DNA from: Chondrus crispus
Taxonomy: Eukaryota; Rhodophyta; Florideophyceae; Gigartinales; Gigartinaceae
Length of the DNA: 64,000 nt
Assembly (NCBI RefSeq): GCF_000350225.1
Contig: NW_005178788.1
Span: 212,602 to 276,601, forward strand
Direction of reading: 5' to 3'
The translations under genes and the position numbers were made by a program. Shown piece by piece: positions 47,053-57,518 of the stretch (position 1 is the first letter of the stretch; every line of letters begins with the position of its first letter). The notes under the pieces were generated by a model that was given only the letters and a program-made list of their open reading frames with translations, had not been told where the DNA came from and made no database searches.

Positions 47053-47568
47053 TAAAGGGGGGGTGCTTTAAATGTCGGACAAAAACCTCAATATTAAAAG
47101 GAAAAAGTACTTGTAATTGTCAAGCAATCACCATTTTTATGTTTTGCGACGGGAACACTCTCAGCCGTTCGTCTACTGGGACTTGGCGAAAACAAGCATG
47201 GACAAAGACGAGGAGTGAGATTGAAGCGCGCAGACACTTTTGCACCCCAACCGCGCACAAAGATCAGACATCGAAGCAAATTAAAAAAAATAGAAAAGTC
47301 TGCCTGTTTTGTATTTTTGGGTTGTTCCACTCTTATACGTAGCAAGCTGTTCACAGCTAAGAAAAAATATGTCAATCGATTGCTCATGTGAGCAATCGAT
47401 TGACATATTTTTTCTTTAATTTCAACCACGTCGTTCTGAGATACGGCGCACTGTCTGGCGCGGTTACGCGCGGCGGTGCACCTTGGCCCGTGTCGAAGAT
47501 ATTTTTCAAAATATTTTGCATGTCCGATCTTTTTGTCACTGTCCGACAATTGCAGCACCCCCCCTTTA
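47053..47568. mobile_element. MITE with 7-bp target duplication and central hairpin
   Basis: Ends TAAAGGGGGGGTGCT and AGCACCCCCCCTTTA are exact inverses over 15 bases, with weaker matching (TGTCGGACA) inside. TGTACAG flanks both sides (47046-47052 and 47569-47575). 516 bp, no transposase. A perfect 26-bp hairpin occupies 47361-47414. Confidence 0.8.
47361..47414. repeat. perfect 26-bp inverted repeat, 2-base loop
   Basis: Arm GAAAAAATATGTCAATCGAT plus TGCTCA is followed by TG and then its exact complement. It lies inside the MITE. Confidence 0.9.
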
Positions 47569-47575
47569 TGTACAG

Positions 47576-48048
47576 TTGTGAGAAGTGGTACAACGTTCAC
47601 ACGTATTACAGATATGTCGTACGTGTGGAAGCTTGTAAAGAACACAAGAGCATTTCATGCGTTCGTAATTCGAATGCCGACCGCCGGCAGGTGTGCGCAA
47701 AGGTCGCGGTGCCACGCACACTATCTATCGAATGCAATTAGATAGTGGCATTCACCACGCTGGTTGAATGGAGCAATTGGTGCACCCGACGGCAATTAGC
47801 CTTGAGAGGAGGGACAGGCAGTCTCTTCTCCGAGGGTGTATATGGAGCCATATACATCAGCCTCAGCAACGAGCAGCGAAAGGCGAGCGAGGAGCATGCA
47901 GCAACTAAAAAAGAAAGAGCAAGCAACGCTCGGGCTTTTTGTGCCTGTTCCACGTGTCTGTTACACTACGCCATACTAAAAGTTCGGAGTGCCCCTACAC
48001 TGCGCACGAGATCAGTATGTCAGAACTGAATCCCACAACAGTACAGTA
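47576..48048. other. spacer between two transposons
   Basis: Only weak frames, such as 47745-48029 plus. No recognised gene. Confidence 0.35.
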
Positions 48049-50396
48049 CACCCGTGAACGTTAATTAGTCCGGCCCCCACTAATTTTTAGGGTCCTATCT
48101 GAGCCTCGTGAACACAAATTAGCACGGCCCCCACTATTTCCGTATCCGCACTATTCAGGTACCCACGTAAATTAGTAAAAGCCTGATTGACAGAAATTGG
48201 AAAAAATAGTGCCGATTTTACAGCACAAAATGGTCAGTTGCGGCTTCAGGTCGACCCGTTACCAAAAAACGTCCCCGCCTCTGCACAACGTTAACCGTTT
48301 GTAGTCAACGGTATACAAAACTCTGGTAACGTTGTGAAACACTCTGAAAGCAACAATGCATCCAGTTTCAAACTATGTTAATTCTAAGCAGCTATGCCAT
48401 CCGCTTAGCATGTGTATTAAAGCAAACAGTTCATGAAGAACTGTATCCATCACCTCAACCAACTTATCTTCACCATGAATGTCCCTCCCCCTTCTCCGAT
48501 TGTCGCAGCCATCCAAAACGCTCAATCATCGCACAATAGCAACACCAGCCTTCATCTCGACTACGATTCCTCGTCATCCTCCTCCCTTTTTACTCCTCAA
48601 CCGTCTGTCCCTGAAGCTGCTTCTGCACAGCCATGCCCCAAAGGAAACAGAAAAAGAAGCCTACAGCAAGTATCCACTATTCAAGAGCGTGTTCATGTTG
48701 TTCGGTGGATGGTGGCTGAGGCCAAAGACAGTGGTTCCGGGAAGCTGATAGCCACTAAAGCTATCAAAAAGTTCCCCTCGCTTTTTCGGAGGAAAGAGAA
48801 GGCCAACTTTTCGAAAGCTTCTCGTTGGTTTAAAGCGAGGAGTAAAATTTTGTCGAGTGCTGACGAAGAGATTCGTGTAGTAAGCCATCGCGTGAAGCGG
48901 CGACGTGTTGCGGGGGGTAGACCGACAGGTGGACGAAAGGTTGTGCGCGTCAAGGCCTCTAAGGGGAGAGGCAGAAAGCAAGAGGCATGGGCTCGCAATG
49001 TACAAGTTGTACTCATGAAAGAGTTTGAACGCCTTTCTAAAGGCGGCTTAAAGTTTAATGCTGGTATAATTGGAGCTCTCTGCAAGCGAATAATTCGAGA
49101 CCCAGACGGAGAATATGGTGTTGACTTTGTGGGTAGGGTCGCATCAGATTTGGTCTGTAAAATTACAAAGCGATGGGTTCAGAGTTTTATGGATCGCTTT
49201 GAGATCATCAACAGGAGGCAATGTGGAAAGCTTTTGGTGAGCCCAGTTAAGGAAATGCTCATTGAGCGCGAAGTAGCCTACCACCTTGGACAGGTTTGTC
49301 GGGGGTTCAGAAACGGGTCGTTGGAGGAGGATATGCTGGAGAATATGGACGAGACCCATTTTGTGGTCAATATGGATGATGGGAAAACTTTGAGTGTGAT
49401 TGGTACACAGGACGTGAGGTATGCAGATGTGTGATCTGGAGGGGTCGGTATGACTATGGTGGTAAGGATTACTGGCGGGAGGAATGAGTCAATAGAAGCT
49501 CCGTTTATGGTGTTCCAAAATGCGACGAGAAGTTACCCAATAAGGGGTGTGCCGGATGACGTACCGGGGGTATCATATCGTACAAGCCCAAAGGGATGGA
49601 TGGATCATCAGGTCTTTGTGAAGTGGCTGACTGAGCCCCGTGCCGTAAAACGGGACATATACGGGAGGCAGCGCGCAATTTTTTTGGATAATTGCTCAGG
49701 TCATAACTCAAATTTTGAGCAGATGGAGAAACTTAATGCCATTAATTCAAGGCTCCATTTTTTGCCTGCAAACTCGACACATTTGTATCAACCCGCAGAT
49801 AGCTTCATAATTCAGAAAATTAAGCAGAGATGGCGGGCACTTTGGGATGAGAAAAAGGTCGAGCTTTTGGGAAGTCAAGCATGGAAGGAAGGAACGTTGG
49901 AGTCTGGAAAATTACCTAACCCTGGAAAAAACTTTTTTCTTCGTCTCGCGGCTCGCGTGGTTCGCGAGGTTAATAATATGATGGACAAAAACGGGATCCG
50001 GTACGCGAGGAAAGCCATGATAAGATGTGGTTTTTTGCTTGATTTAAATGGGCAGTGGCATGAGAAACAATTGTTTCCGCATCTGCAGAACATATTGCCC
50101 GGCATCGCGAATATTTTGAAGGAAAGGACCCCAATGCGGATGGCGATGACAGCGCCGAGGACGTTGCAGATGATATAGGGGAGGAAAATGGAACAGCTGC
50201 TCAGATTAATTCAGTAGGGTCTCAAATTTAATATAACATGTGTGTTCTGAGCGACAGTAATTTATGTGCGGCCATTAATTAGAACAGTCTCTACTATTTT
50301 GTTCTTGACCGAAAGGCTCAGAACGAAAATAGTGGAGGCTCCACTAATTCAGTTCCCGCACTAATTTTTCCCCCGGACTAAATAATGTTCACGGTG
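48049..50396 (+). mobile_element. pogo-type (Tc1/mariner) transposon with TA duplication
   Basis: Left end CACCCGTGAACGTTAATTAG and right end (reversed) CACCGTGAACATTATTTAG are inverted repeats next to TA on both sides (48047-48048 and 50397-50398). Subterminal AATTAG and GGCCCCCACTA words repeat in both ends. The interior encodes a DDD transposase with one stop codon. 2.35 kb, a typical size. Confidence 0.85.
48433..50178 (+). pseudogene. pogo-like DDE_1 transposase, one in-frame TGA
   Basis: ATG at 48433 (a second at 48475). The N-terminus has a Ser-rich leader, then IQERVHVVRWMVAEAKDSGS and IKKFPSLF, a DNA-binding helix-turn-helix. RVKRRRVAGGRPTGGRK is a basic stretch suited to nuclear import. 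The DDE_1 core has NMDETHFVVNMDD (Asp 1), AIFLDNCSGHN (Asp 2) and FLPANSTHLYQPADSFIIQK (Asp 3). A single TGA at 49432-49434 interrupts one otherwise open frame between RYADV and SGGVGMTMVVR. Near 50130 a frame change removes an acidic tail (DDSAEDVADDIGEEN) that lies open in the next frame. It moves the element by cut and paste. This copy looks recently silenced. Confidence 0.88.
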
Positions 50397-50398
50397 TA

Positions 50399-51343
50399 GT
50401 GTAGTGAGTCAGCGATGTGTTCAGAAGCGTTGCGAATCGGCTCAAGGCCGGGAGCGAATCTCAATGTTCAGAGGCGATTGGTACACGTGCACAGGTCCAC
50501 ACGTGTGAGAGGAATAATGGCAAACGAGGCCAACTTTTTTCTTCAATTTTACTCATTGTTGCCCTTCCGTTCCCCTTATTTAGTTAGCGGGGCAGGCTGA
50601 GTACAGTATGCGGGCAGGGACTTGAGGGTTACAGCAAGTAGGCAACGGGCCTTGGTTTTGCCTTTATCTGATGCTGAGATAGTGCTGTGCTTAGGCCCTG
50701 GCCTCAATAACGCGACGCGAGGGAGTTGAGCTTAAGTACACTGTTTAAGATTCATGCAAGAACGAAGGAGAAAGGACAGAGGGTGTGAATCTATGCTACA
50801 TTTTTTTAAAGAGAAAGCACGACATGATTTTGAAGGAGAGTGCATTCGACTTGTCAATCTGACGTGCAAGAGCAAGTCTGATGTCAGACAACAGCTGACT
50901 TACAATGCTTCTGCCATATAATTACAGTATTGCACTCTCCTCTACTGTAAATTTAAATTGAGAGGTCAATCTTCATCATCAGCTTGCATTGCTGTTGTAC
51001 ACTTGTATAGCTGTGCAACTGTACAACTCATAATTGATACCCCTCCTCCTTCATGCCAAGCAGCGGCCTGCCATGTCTCTGCCAGCCGACAACGTCCTTC
51101 CCTCTCCCTTTATGGAACGTCGGTGTCGTCACTCAATCCAAATAAGAACAGCCTGTCCGCATGTGCGCTGTAACCTTCTCTGCAAGGGGCATCGGTTAAT
51201 ATGTGAGAGATAACCACTGGGCGAAAGGGCAAGTGTCCTGGCCGGCACAGGAGAACAAGCGGCCCCCAGTGACAGACCGGTTACGATAGGCTGTCCGATC
51301 ACAGCCAGCAGCGAGATAGCTAAGTAGGAGCGAGACTCTAGAG
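50399..51343. other. spacer, no gene seen
   Basis: AT-richer sequence with several TACAGTA words. Short frames only. Confidence 0.4.
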
Positions 51344-51346
51344 ATG

Positions 51347-51421
51347 ACGAAGGAAAGGCGGCGAGAAAGGCGGCGAGAAAGGCGGCGAGAAAGGCGGCGA
51401 GAAAGGCGGCGAGAAAGAGGG
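51347..51421 (+). repeat. 12-bp tandem repeat (GAAAGGCGGCGA)n
   Basis: About five to six near-perfect copies. A frame through it (51344-51904) reads repeated RRER and is not a real gene, since it runs antisense through the bZIP coding region. Confidence 0.9.
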
Positions 51422-51586
51422 CGAGGTTCTATGAGTTTCTCCGATTCAGCAGTGGCAGCTGCAACTCTGCTGGAACACGTGTCACATGTTTCCGCGGAAA
51501 CTATCCTCGCTGTTACTGTAATTCACAAGGCGTGCAAGTACAGTACTGTAATACCGCACAGCACTCCATCCCCGCCCTCGTTCCCG

Positions 51587-52051
51587 CTACTCCGTCTTCA
51601 ACATCTCCTCCATCTCCACCCCGCACCGCCTCGCCACCCCCACCAGCACCTGCACCCTCTCCGCGAGCGCCCTCGTCCGCCGCACCAGCCGCTCGTTCTC
51701 GCGCTCCACCCCGCGCATCCACGCCGTCTTCCGCGCCTCCCGCACCTTCTTCCTGTCGCGGCTCCGCCTCGCGCTCGCCCGGTTCCGCGCCGCCCTCGCC
51801 CTCCGCACGGCCACGCGCGCCGCCTTTGCCGCCTTTGCCGCCTTCGCCGCCGCCCCTTCACCCTCGCCGCCCTGCCCGCCCGGCACAGGCGCAATTGGAG
51901 CTAACAAAGAACCTGCTGGCTCTGCTTTGAGCCTAGCAACGACGACATTCACAGCACCTTGCTTGCCATCTTCTACTGGGGTCCTTGACGAATTTGCAGA
52001 AGCACCGCCGCCGAGTGGTAGCACGCATGCCTGATATGGAGCGAGAAAGTC
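51587..52051 (-). CDS. bZIP transcription factor, C-terminal part (5' part in gap)
   Basis: The last ~110 codons carry an alanine-rich linker and then a basic region RNRASARRSRDRKK, with the invariant N-x7-R spacing. A leucine-zipper heptad series follows (VERENERLVRRTRALAERVQ, then V...V...C). The protein ends GVEMEEMLKTE and TAG/TGA-type stop at 51587. It would bind ACGT-core DNA as a dimer in the nucleus. The frame stays open into the 942-base gap, and sequence on the far side (52994-53188) may hold the start, but that join cannot be seen. It is GC-rich, like its surroundings. The CACGTG array at 54745-55253 lies 3 kb away. Confidence 0.85.
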   Translation of the reverse strand, partial: DFLAPYQACVLPLGGGASANSSRTPVEDGKQGAVNVVVARLKAEPAGSLLAPIAPVPGGQGGEGEGAAAKAAKAAKAARVAVRRARAARNRASARRSRDRKKVREARKTAWMRGVERENERLVRRTRALAERVQVLVGVARRCGVEMEEMLKTE

Positions 52052-52993
52052 NNNNNNNNNNNNNNNNNNNNNNNNNNNNNNNNNNNNNNNNNNNNNNNNN
52101 NNNNNNNNNNNNNNNNNNNNNNNNNNNNNNNNNNNNNNNNNNNNNNNNNNNNNNNNNNNNNNNNNNNNNNNNNNNNNNNNNNNNNNNNNNNNNNNNNNNN
52201 NNNNNNNNNNNNNNNNNNNNNNNNNNNNNNNNNNNNNNNNNNNNNNNNNNNNNNNNNNNNNNNNNNNNNNNNNNNNNNNNNNNNNNNNNNNNNNNNNNNN
52301 NNNNNNNNNNNNNNNNNNNNNNNNNNNNNNNNNNNNNNNNNNNNNNNNNNNNNNNNNNNNNNNNNNNNNNNNNNNNNNNNNNNNNNNNNNNNNNNNNNNN
52401 NNNNNNNNNNNNNNNNNNNNNNNNNNNNNNNNNNNNNNNNNNNNNNNNNNNNNNNNNNNNNNNNNNNNNNNNNNNNNNNNNNNNNNNNNNNNNNNNNNNN
52501 NNNNNNNNNNNNNNNNNNNNNNNNNNNNNNNNNNNNNNNNNNNNNNNNNNNNNNNNNNNNNNNNNNNNNNNNNNNNNNNNNNNNNNNNNNNNNNNNNNNN
52601 NNNNNNNNNNNNNNNNNNNNNNNNNNNNNNNNNNNNNNNNNNNNNNNNNNNNNNNNNNNNNNNNNNNNNNNNNNNNNNNNNNNNNNNNNNNNNNNNNNNN
52701 NNNNNNNNNNNNNNNNNNNNNNNNNNNNNNNNNNNNNNNNNNNNNNNNNNNNNNNNNNNNNNNNNNNNNNNNNNNNNNNNNNNNNNNNNNNNNNNNNNNN
52801 NNNNNNNNNNNNNNNNNNNNNNNNNNNNNNNNNNNNNNNNNNNNNNNNNNNNNNNNNNNNNNNNNNNNNNNNNNNNNNNNNNNNNNNNNNNNNNNNNNNN
52901 NNNNNNNNNNNNNNNNNNNNNNNNNNNNNNNNNNNNNNNNNNNNNNNNNNNNNNNNNNNNNNNNNNNNNNNNNNNNNNNNNNNNNNNNNNNNN
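52052..52993. other. assembly gap (942 N)
   Basis: Undetermined bases. Any ORF drawn across them is unsupported. Confidence 0.99.
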
Positions 52994-53165
52994 CCCCGCG
53001 AGTGACGGCGCCGTCTCTCCACGGGCGCACGTCCAAGCGCCCCACCCCCGCGGCGCGGCCGCGCGCAGTCGCTGAGGGGCGCGCGGATGGCAAGTGCCGG
53101 CGCGGTGGCGCGAGGCGCGCGGCACGCCGCGCAATCGGGACGCGAGGCGCACGTCCATATTGTAG

Positions 53166-53280
53166 CATCGCTGCATCTCCGGCGGCAACGGGTGCCGTTG
53201 TGCTTTGATTTTTGGTTGTTTGGTTTGGCGGTTACCAAAGTACCGTGGTTTGCTGCTGTTGATGGATGAATTTTAGTTCC
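53166..53280. repeat. ~115-bp inverted repeat, left copy (upstream of bZIP)
   Basis: Its reverse complement is 57325-57447, with shared CGCTGCATCTCCG.CGGCAA, GTGCTTTGATTTTTG and TTGATGGATGAATTTTAGTT. It sits where a bZIP promoter or 5' end would be. Confidence 0.75.
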
Positions 53281-53424
53281 AATTGGATATCTATGTACGT
53301 ACAGTACTTGTACTTGTAGTGATCTTCTTGGGTAACGTACCGTCGTGAGTCGAATCGCCCCCCGACTCTACACTGCTTTAGCCTTTAGCCTCTCCTCCCT
53401 TTGTCTTTCCCGATGATCTGGTCA

Positions 53425-54207
53425 TGTACACCAATATACATATTACGTTTGTTTATCACAACCCTCGCTTAAATAATTATCAAGCCGTTTAAAACCCTCG
53501 CCTTGTCATCCGCTAGGCCATTGGATCATCTACAGTACGCCAATACATGTTTTCCGTTTTGTTTCTTTATCAAAAACAATCCCACCGTCACTTGTAATTT
53601 ACAAGTGTGTCAATACACTTTTACAACTTGTAAAAGTGTCAATACACTTTTACAACTTGTAAAAGTGTATTGACACACTTCAAAACCCTCGCCTTGTCAT
53701 GTCATCCGCTTGGCCATTGGCTCGCCTCCCGCCTCGTTTTCGACCACCTCACGAGTCGTGAGGCCCGTGAGCCACGACCGACCTGTTTACACTTTTCCCG
53801 GTCTTACCTTTTCGGATAATCTGAGCAGCCTATCGGTTGGGGTCTTTTTCACAGTGCACCTATGCCCCACGGGTATGTGTCCATCCAATATCAACGCCAG
53901 GCCGTCCGCCCTTCCGGGTGCTCGCGGACCCCCCTCCAGCATCAACCACCTCCCGCCTCAAGACGGGGTCTTGCTTACGGCATTGCAGTTTCTCGAAGAA
54001 GATTGGTCACAACCAGGGCGCGCGGTGATGGAGAACACACAATTGACTGCTGGTGCCGCATACAGGTTAGAACGCGCCCTTCTTACCACCGCCCTTGATT
54101 AAGATGGTGGGACATACCCCATGCAGTACCGTTCCCTTGCCTTTGCAACGTTGCGCAATACCGTGCATTCCCTACTTTCTATCCACTTCTGATATTGCAG
54201 TAGCTCT
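53425..54207 (+). repeat. direct repeat block, copy 1
   Basis: Matches 60598-61449. The block includes repeated CCCTCGCCTTGTCATCCGCT subunits and a nearly identical ~500-base right part. It starts TG and contains ...GATATTGCA near its end, but matching continues past the CA, so it is not a clean LTR. Frames in it (such as 53710-54102) are open in both copies but lack protein character. Confidence 0.75.
53598..53681. repeat. nested palindrome TTTTACAACTTGTAAAA
   Basis: Starts AAGTGTGTCAATACACTTTT and ends with its complement, with internal repeated TACAACTTGTA units, giving a long hairpin. Copy 2 of the block lacks this expansion. Confidence 0.75.
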
Positions 54208-54319
54208 AGTGACCTGGTCATCGGGGAAGACAAAGGGAGGAGAGGCCAAAGCAGTTTAGAATCGGGGGGGATTCGACTCACGACGGTGCGTTACCGAAGA
54301 AGATCACTACACGTGTACA

Positions 54320-54636
54320 GGGGGGGTCGCGCAATAGTGCTAGCTTGAGTAGTGCCGCCCTCGATTTAGTGCTATGCGAAACGCCATGGCAAGGGGGTCC
54401 CACGATATAGTGCCATACCGGCACAAAGTTTGTGCCGGTTTTGTGCCACAAACCTGTATATGTGGCACTATTGCAGGGTTGCCACTATACAAAGAGAACG
54501 AAAATACGACCTTTTACTCAGGAAGCACACAAAACCATCTTTAAAGGACATTATGATAACCCATGCCATGGCGTTTCGCATAGCACTAAATCGAGGGCGG
54601 CACTACTCAAGCTAGCACTATTGCGCGGCCCCCCCC
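54320..54636. mobile_element. MITE with ~70-bp terminal inverted repeats
   Basis: Left TCGCGCAATAGTGCTAGCTT... through CGAAACGCCATGGCA is matched in reverse at the right end, with a run of G/C at the tips. GTACA flanks both sides (54315-54319 and 54637-54641). It also holds a perfect hairpin CCGGCACAAA/TTTGTGCCGG near 54417-54438. 317 bp. Confidence 0.85.
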
Positions 54637-54666
54637 GTACAAGTAGATATCCCCGCGTATACTAAA

Positions 54667-55260
54667 ATCCGTGTCTGTCTGTCTGTGTGTTTGTGTATGT
54701 GTGTTCGTGCGCTCCCGCACGGGTTGCCATTGGCGCACGGGCGACACGTGGCGGACAAGTGGCGGCCACGTGCGGGGCGCGGCCTGGCCGCAGGCCAGGC
54801 CGCCCCGGCTGACAAGTGGCGACACGTGGCTAAAATCCGTGTCTGTGTGTGTGTCTGTATGTCCTTGCGCTCCCGCGTTGCCATTGGCGCACGGGGGCGG
54901 CGCCGCGGTGACAAGTGGCGGCCACGTGCGGGGCGGCCTGGCCGCAGGCCAGTCCGCCACGGGGACACGTGGCGTGACAGTCTGTGCGTCTGTGCGTTCC
55001 CGCGTTGCCATTGGTGCGCTCTGTAGAAGCCGTCGTGCTGATTGGTGCGCCTAATATTTTCAATTTTTTCGATGTGCCTTTTCGCGGGAAAACAAATTTT
55101 GGGCGCACGGGGACGACACGACGTACACGTCACGGCCACGTGAAGGACGGCCTGGACGCAGGCCAGGCCGCCACGGGGACACGTGGCGGTGGCAAGTGGC
55201 GGGGGGCTGCGGGGCGGCCTAGCCGCAGGCCAAGCGGCCACCAAGGACACGTGGCGGCTA
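54667..55260. repeat. GC-rich minisatellite-like array with eight CACGTG boxes
   Basis: Three to four imperfect units of roughly 150-190 bases, each with CCGTGTCTGTGTG, CGCGTTGCCATTGGCGC, GTGGCGGCCACGTGCGG and the palindrome GGCCTGGCCGCAGGCCAGGCC. CACGTG starts at 54745, 54767, 54824, 54923, 54966, 55137, 55180 and 55248. Could act as a regulatory region. GT-rich tracts begin the units. Confidence 0.75.
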
Positions 55261-55479
55261 CGGGATTGGCAGAAATTACGTGGGTCATTTAAAAATTCCG
55301 CATGACCTCAGAGGCGGCAGCGGCGAGGGGAAAGGGTGTGTCACTGGCGGGGGGCGAGGGGGCCCGCATGGCCACGCTGTCGCGAGGGTCGCGCACGGTG
55401 GGTGAAGGCAGAGGCCGCTGACGAGGCCCGAGAGGTGGGTGCGGAGCGCGTGCAGAAGGGGCCGGACCGCGCCCGGGGG

Positions 55480-56040
55480 GAAGGGGGTGGCGGCGAGCGC
55501 CGGCGCGAGGGGTAGGGGCGAGGAACGCCGAAGACCGTCGCTGCGAGGCGGGCAGGTGTCGCAGCCGGCAGCGCAAGAAGACGCGCGCGGGTGAGGGGGG
55601 CCGGGAATTGACGCCCAGGCGGTCGCGCTGCGCTCCTTCCGCGCGGTTCGCAGCGTACGAGAGGGAAGATTGACTAACTGCGATGACTGTGGGTGCGGGA
55701 GCGGCACTGCGACGGACGAGAAGGACCGCCTACGGAAACGGCGTGCAGAGGGAAAGGGGGTGGCGGCGAGCGCCGGCGCGAGGGGCAGGGGCGAAGAACG
55801 CCGAAGACCGTCGCTGCGAGGCGGGCAGGTGTCACAGCCGGCAGCGCAAGAAGACGCGCGCCGGTGAGGGGGGGACGGGAATTGACGCCCAGGCAGTCGC
55901 GCTGCGCTCCTTCCGCGGGGTTGGCAGCGTACGAGAGGGAAGATTGACTAACTGCGATGACTGTGGGTGCGGGAACGGCACCGCCACGGACGAGAAGGAG
56001 GGCTTACGGAAACGGCGTGCAGAGGGGAAGGTGGCTATGA
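55480..56040. repeat. 276-bp tandem duplication in GC-rich DNA
   Basis: GAAGATTGACTAACTGCGAT occurs at 55663 and 55939. The units match over their whole length with few changes. Long frames on both strands here reflect GC richness. Confidence 0.8.
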
Positions 56041-56424
56041 TCGGCTTGATCAAGAAGAGGCAGGCAGGCGGGGGATGGGGGAAGTGCATCATAAGGGGAG
56101 GAGGGATCGTAGGGCGGTCAAAGGAGGCAGGAGGGAAGGGGAACCAGGAGAGCTGAGGGCGGGAGAGTCGCTGAGAGCGCACGCGACGAAGCTGGGGCAG
56201 CGGCAGCAGCAGCAAGGGTGGGGACGTCGGGAGCAGTAACTGCAAAGGTCGGAGCAGGAAGCCGAGCGGGAGGTGCACAGGCGGCGAAATGGGTGGAGCG
56301 GAAGGCGAGGTGGGGGTGCAAGCCCGGGCACGCGAGGCGACGGTTACTTGGGGGCGGCAAGAGCAGCAGCAGGGGCGGAGGCGCGACGGCGAGCGGGCGC
56401 TAACTGGGTTGCTCAGAGACGGTG

Positions 56425-56870
56425 ACGGACGTGGTGTGCCGGGTAGCAGCGGAGGCAGGCGTTGACGCCGTGGTGGGCGAGTGCGGCGGGTGGGACGGGC
56501 GTGCGGGCGAGATCGCCGATGCGGTGTGCATGCAGCTCCACGCAAAGCGGTTCCAAGCGGCGTCGGAGACTCTGCTGGACCGGCAGGCGGGCGAAGCGCG
56601 CGTGGTGGCGAGCTGCGTGGAGCTTCTGCGCAACATGAGCGGGCAGCACGCGGCGAAGAGCGCCGTGCGCGGCGAGATGTGGCGGGCGACGTGCGTGGTG
56701 GGTGGCAGTGGCGGGGCGGACGGACGCGGGCGTAGCAGAGACGTTCTGCGGGCTGGTGGGCGGGGTGTGCCTGCGGCGCGGGGACGTGGTGGACGGGTGC
56801 GCTTGGGAAGGGGCGGTCGAGGTAGTGGTGAGAGCGGTGGCGCGGAGGGCGGCGGTGCGGGCCGCGCGCA
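56425..56870 (+). pseudogene. ARM-repeat-like (ARMC6-like) gene relic
   Basis: The first frame reads MQLHAKRFQAASETLLDRQA and VASCVELLRNMSGQHAAKSA. A shift near 56700 gives GVAETFCGLVGGVCLRRGDV and VVDGCAWEGAVEVVVRAV. The helix pattern with LRN(M/L)SG and LCLR resembles armadillo repeats such as those in ARMC6. Only about two repeats remain and the flanks are low-complexity. The resemblance is from memory and needs a profile search. Confidence 0.3.
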
Positions 56871-57324
56871 TCACGGAGGTGCGAAGAACGGGGAAAGTGG
56901 TCGCTGCGAGCCGGGCAAGTGTCGCAGCCGGCGGGGCAGGAGGGCGCGCGCAGGCGGGTGGGTGCCGAGAGCCGCCGCCAGGTAGCAGTGTTAGGCAGAA
57001 GCGAGCGGCGGCGTGGAGGGCAGCGGCGCTGACCATGTTTGCGGGCTGCAGGGACCGAACCGCGGCCGGGGGGGAAGGCGACACAGGTGGGCGGCGGCGC
57101 TGAGGGCGGCGGCGCGGACCGGGCGCGACGCGCAGGGGCCAGTAACGTGTGGCAGGACGAGGGGGCAAAGGGCGACAAAGACCGGAGAGAAGACGGGAGA
57201 GTTAGCGCAGAGGGAGGGGGAGCAGCGGGGCGGGGAACGACAGCGTGTGCAGAACGAGGAGCGGAGGAGGAAGGGACTTGGCTTGGCGCGCGAAGCGCGC
57301 ACGGAGCCCACTTGTCTAATTGCA

Positions 57325-57447
57325 ACTAAAATTCATCCATCAACAGTAGCAAACCACGGTACCACGGTGCTTTGGTAACCGCCAATCCAAACAAACAAAA
57401 ATCAAAGCACGGCAACCGTTTGCCGTCGGAGATGCAGCGATGCAACT
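57325..57447. repeat. ~115-bp inverted repeat, right copy
   Basis: Reverse partner of 53166-53280. It lies just before the membrane-protein cassette. Confidence 0.75.
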
Positions 57448-57518
57448 TGTGAGCGAATTTTAGGGAAAAATTGAATTTTACTGTAGAGCCAATTTTTATA
57501 CTGTAGTCGGAGAATTAT

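Noticed and set aside
51344-51904. Plus-strand frame with RRER repeats
   Set aside because: Translation of a 12-bp tandem repeat followed by antisense of the bZIP coding region.
51933-53238. Frames of about 400 codons across the large gap on both strands
   Set aside because: Almost entirely N. Only the bZIP end beside the gap is supported.
53710-54102. 130-codon frame conserved in both direct repeats (also 60943-61236)
   Set aside because: Open in both only because the repeats are nearly identical. The second copy is cut short by an indel and the protein lacks features.
54667-55260. Spaced repeats as a CRISPR array
   Set aside because: Units are 150-190 bases, imperfect and eukaryotic. No short identical repeats with unique spacers.
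55832-57325. 497-codon minus-strand open frame rich in Pro, Arg, Ala and Ser
   Set aside because: Low-complexity protein in GC-rich tandem DNA, with equally long frames on the other strand. Absence of stops follows from base composition.
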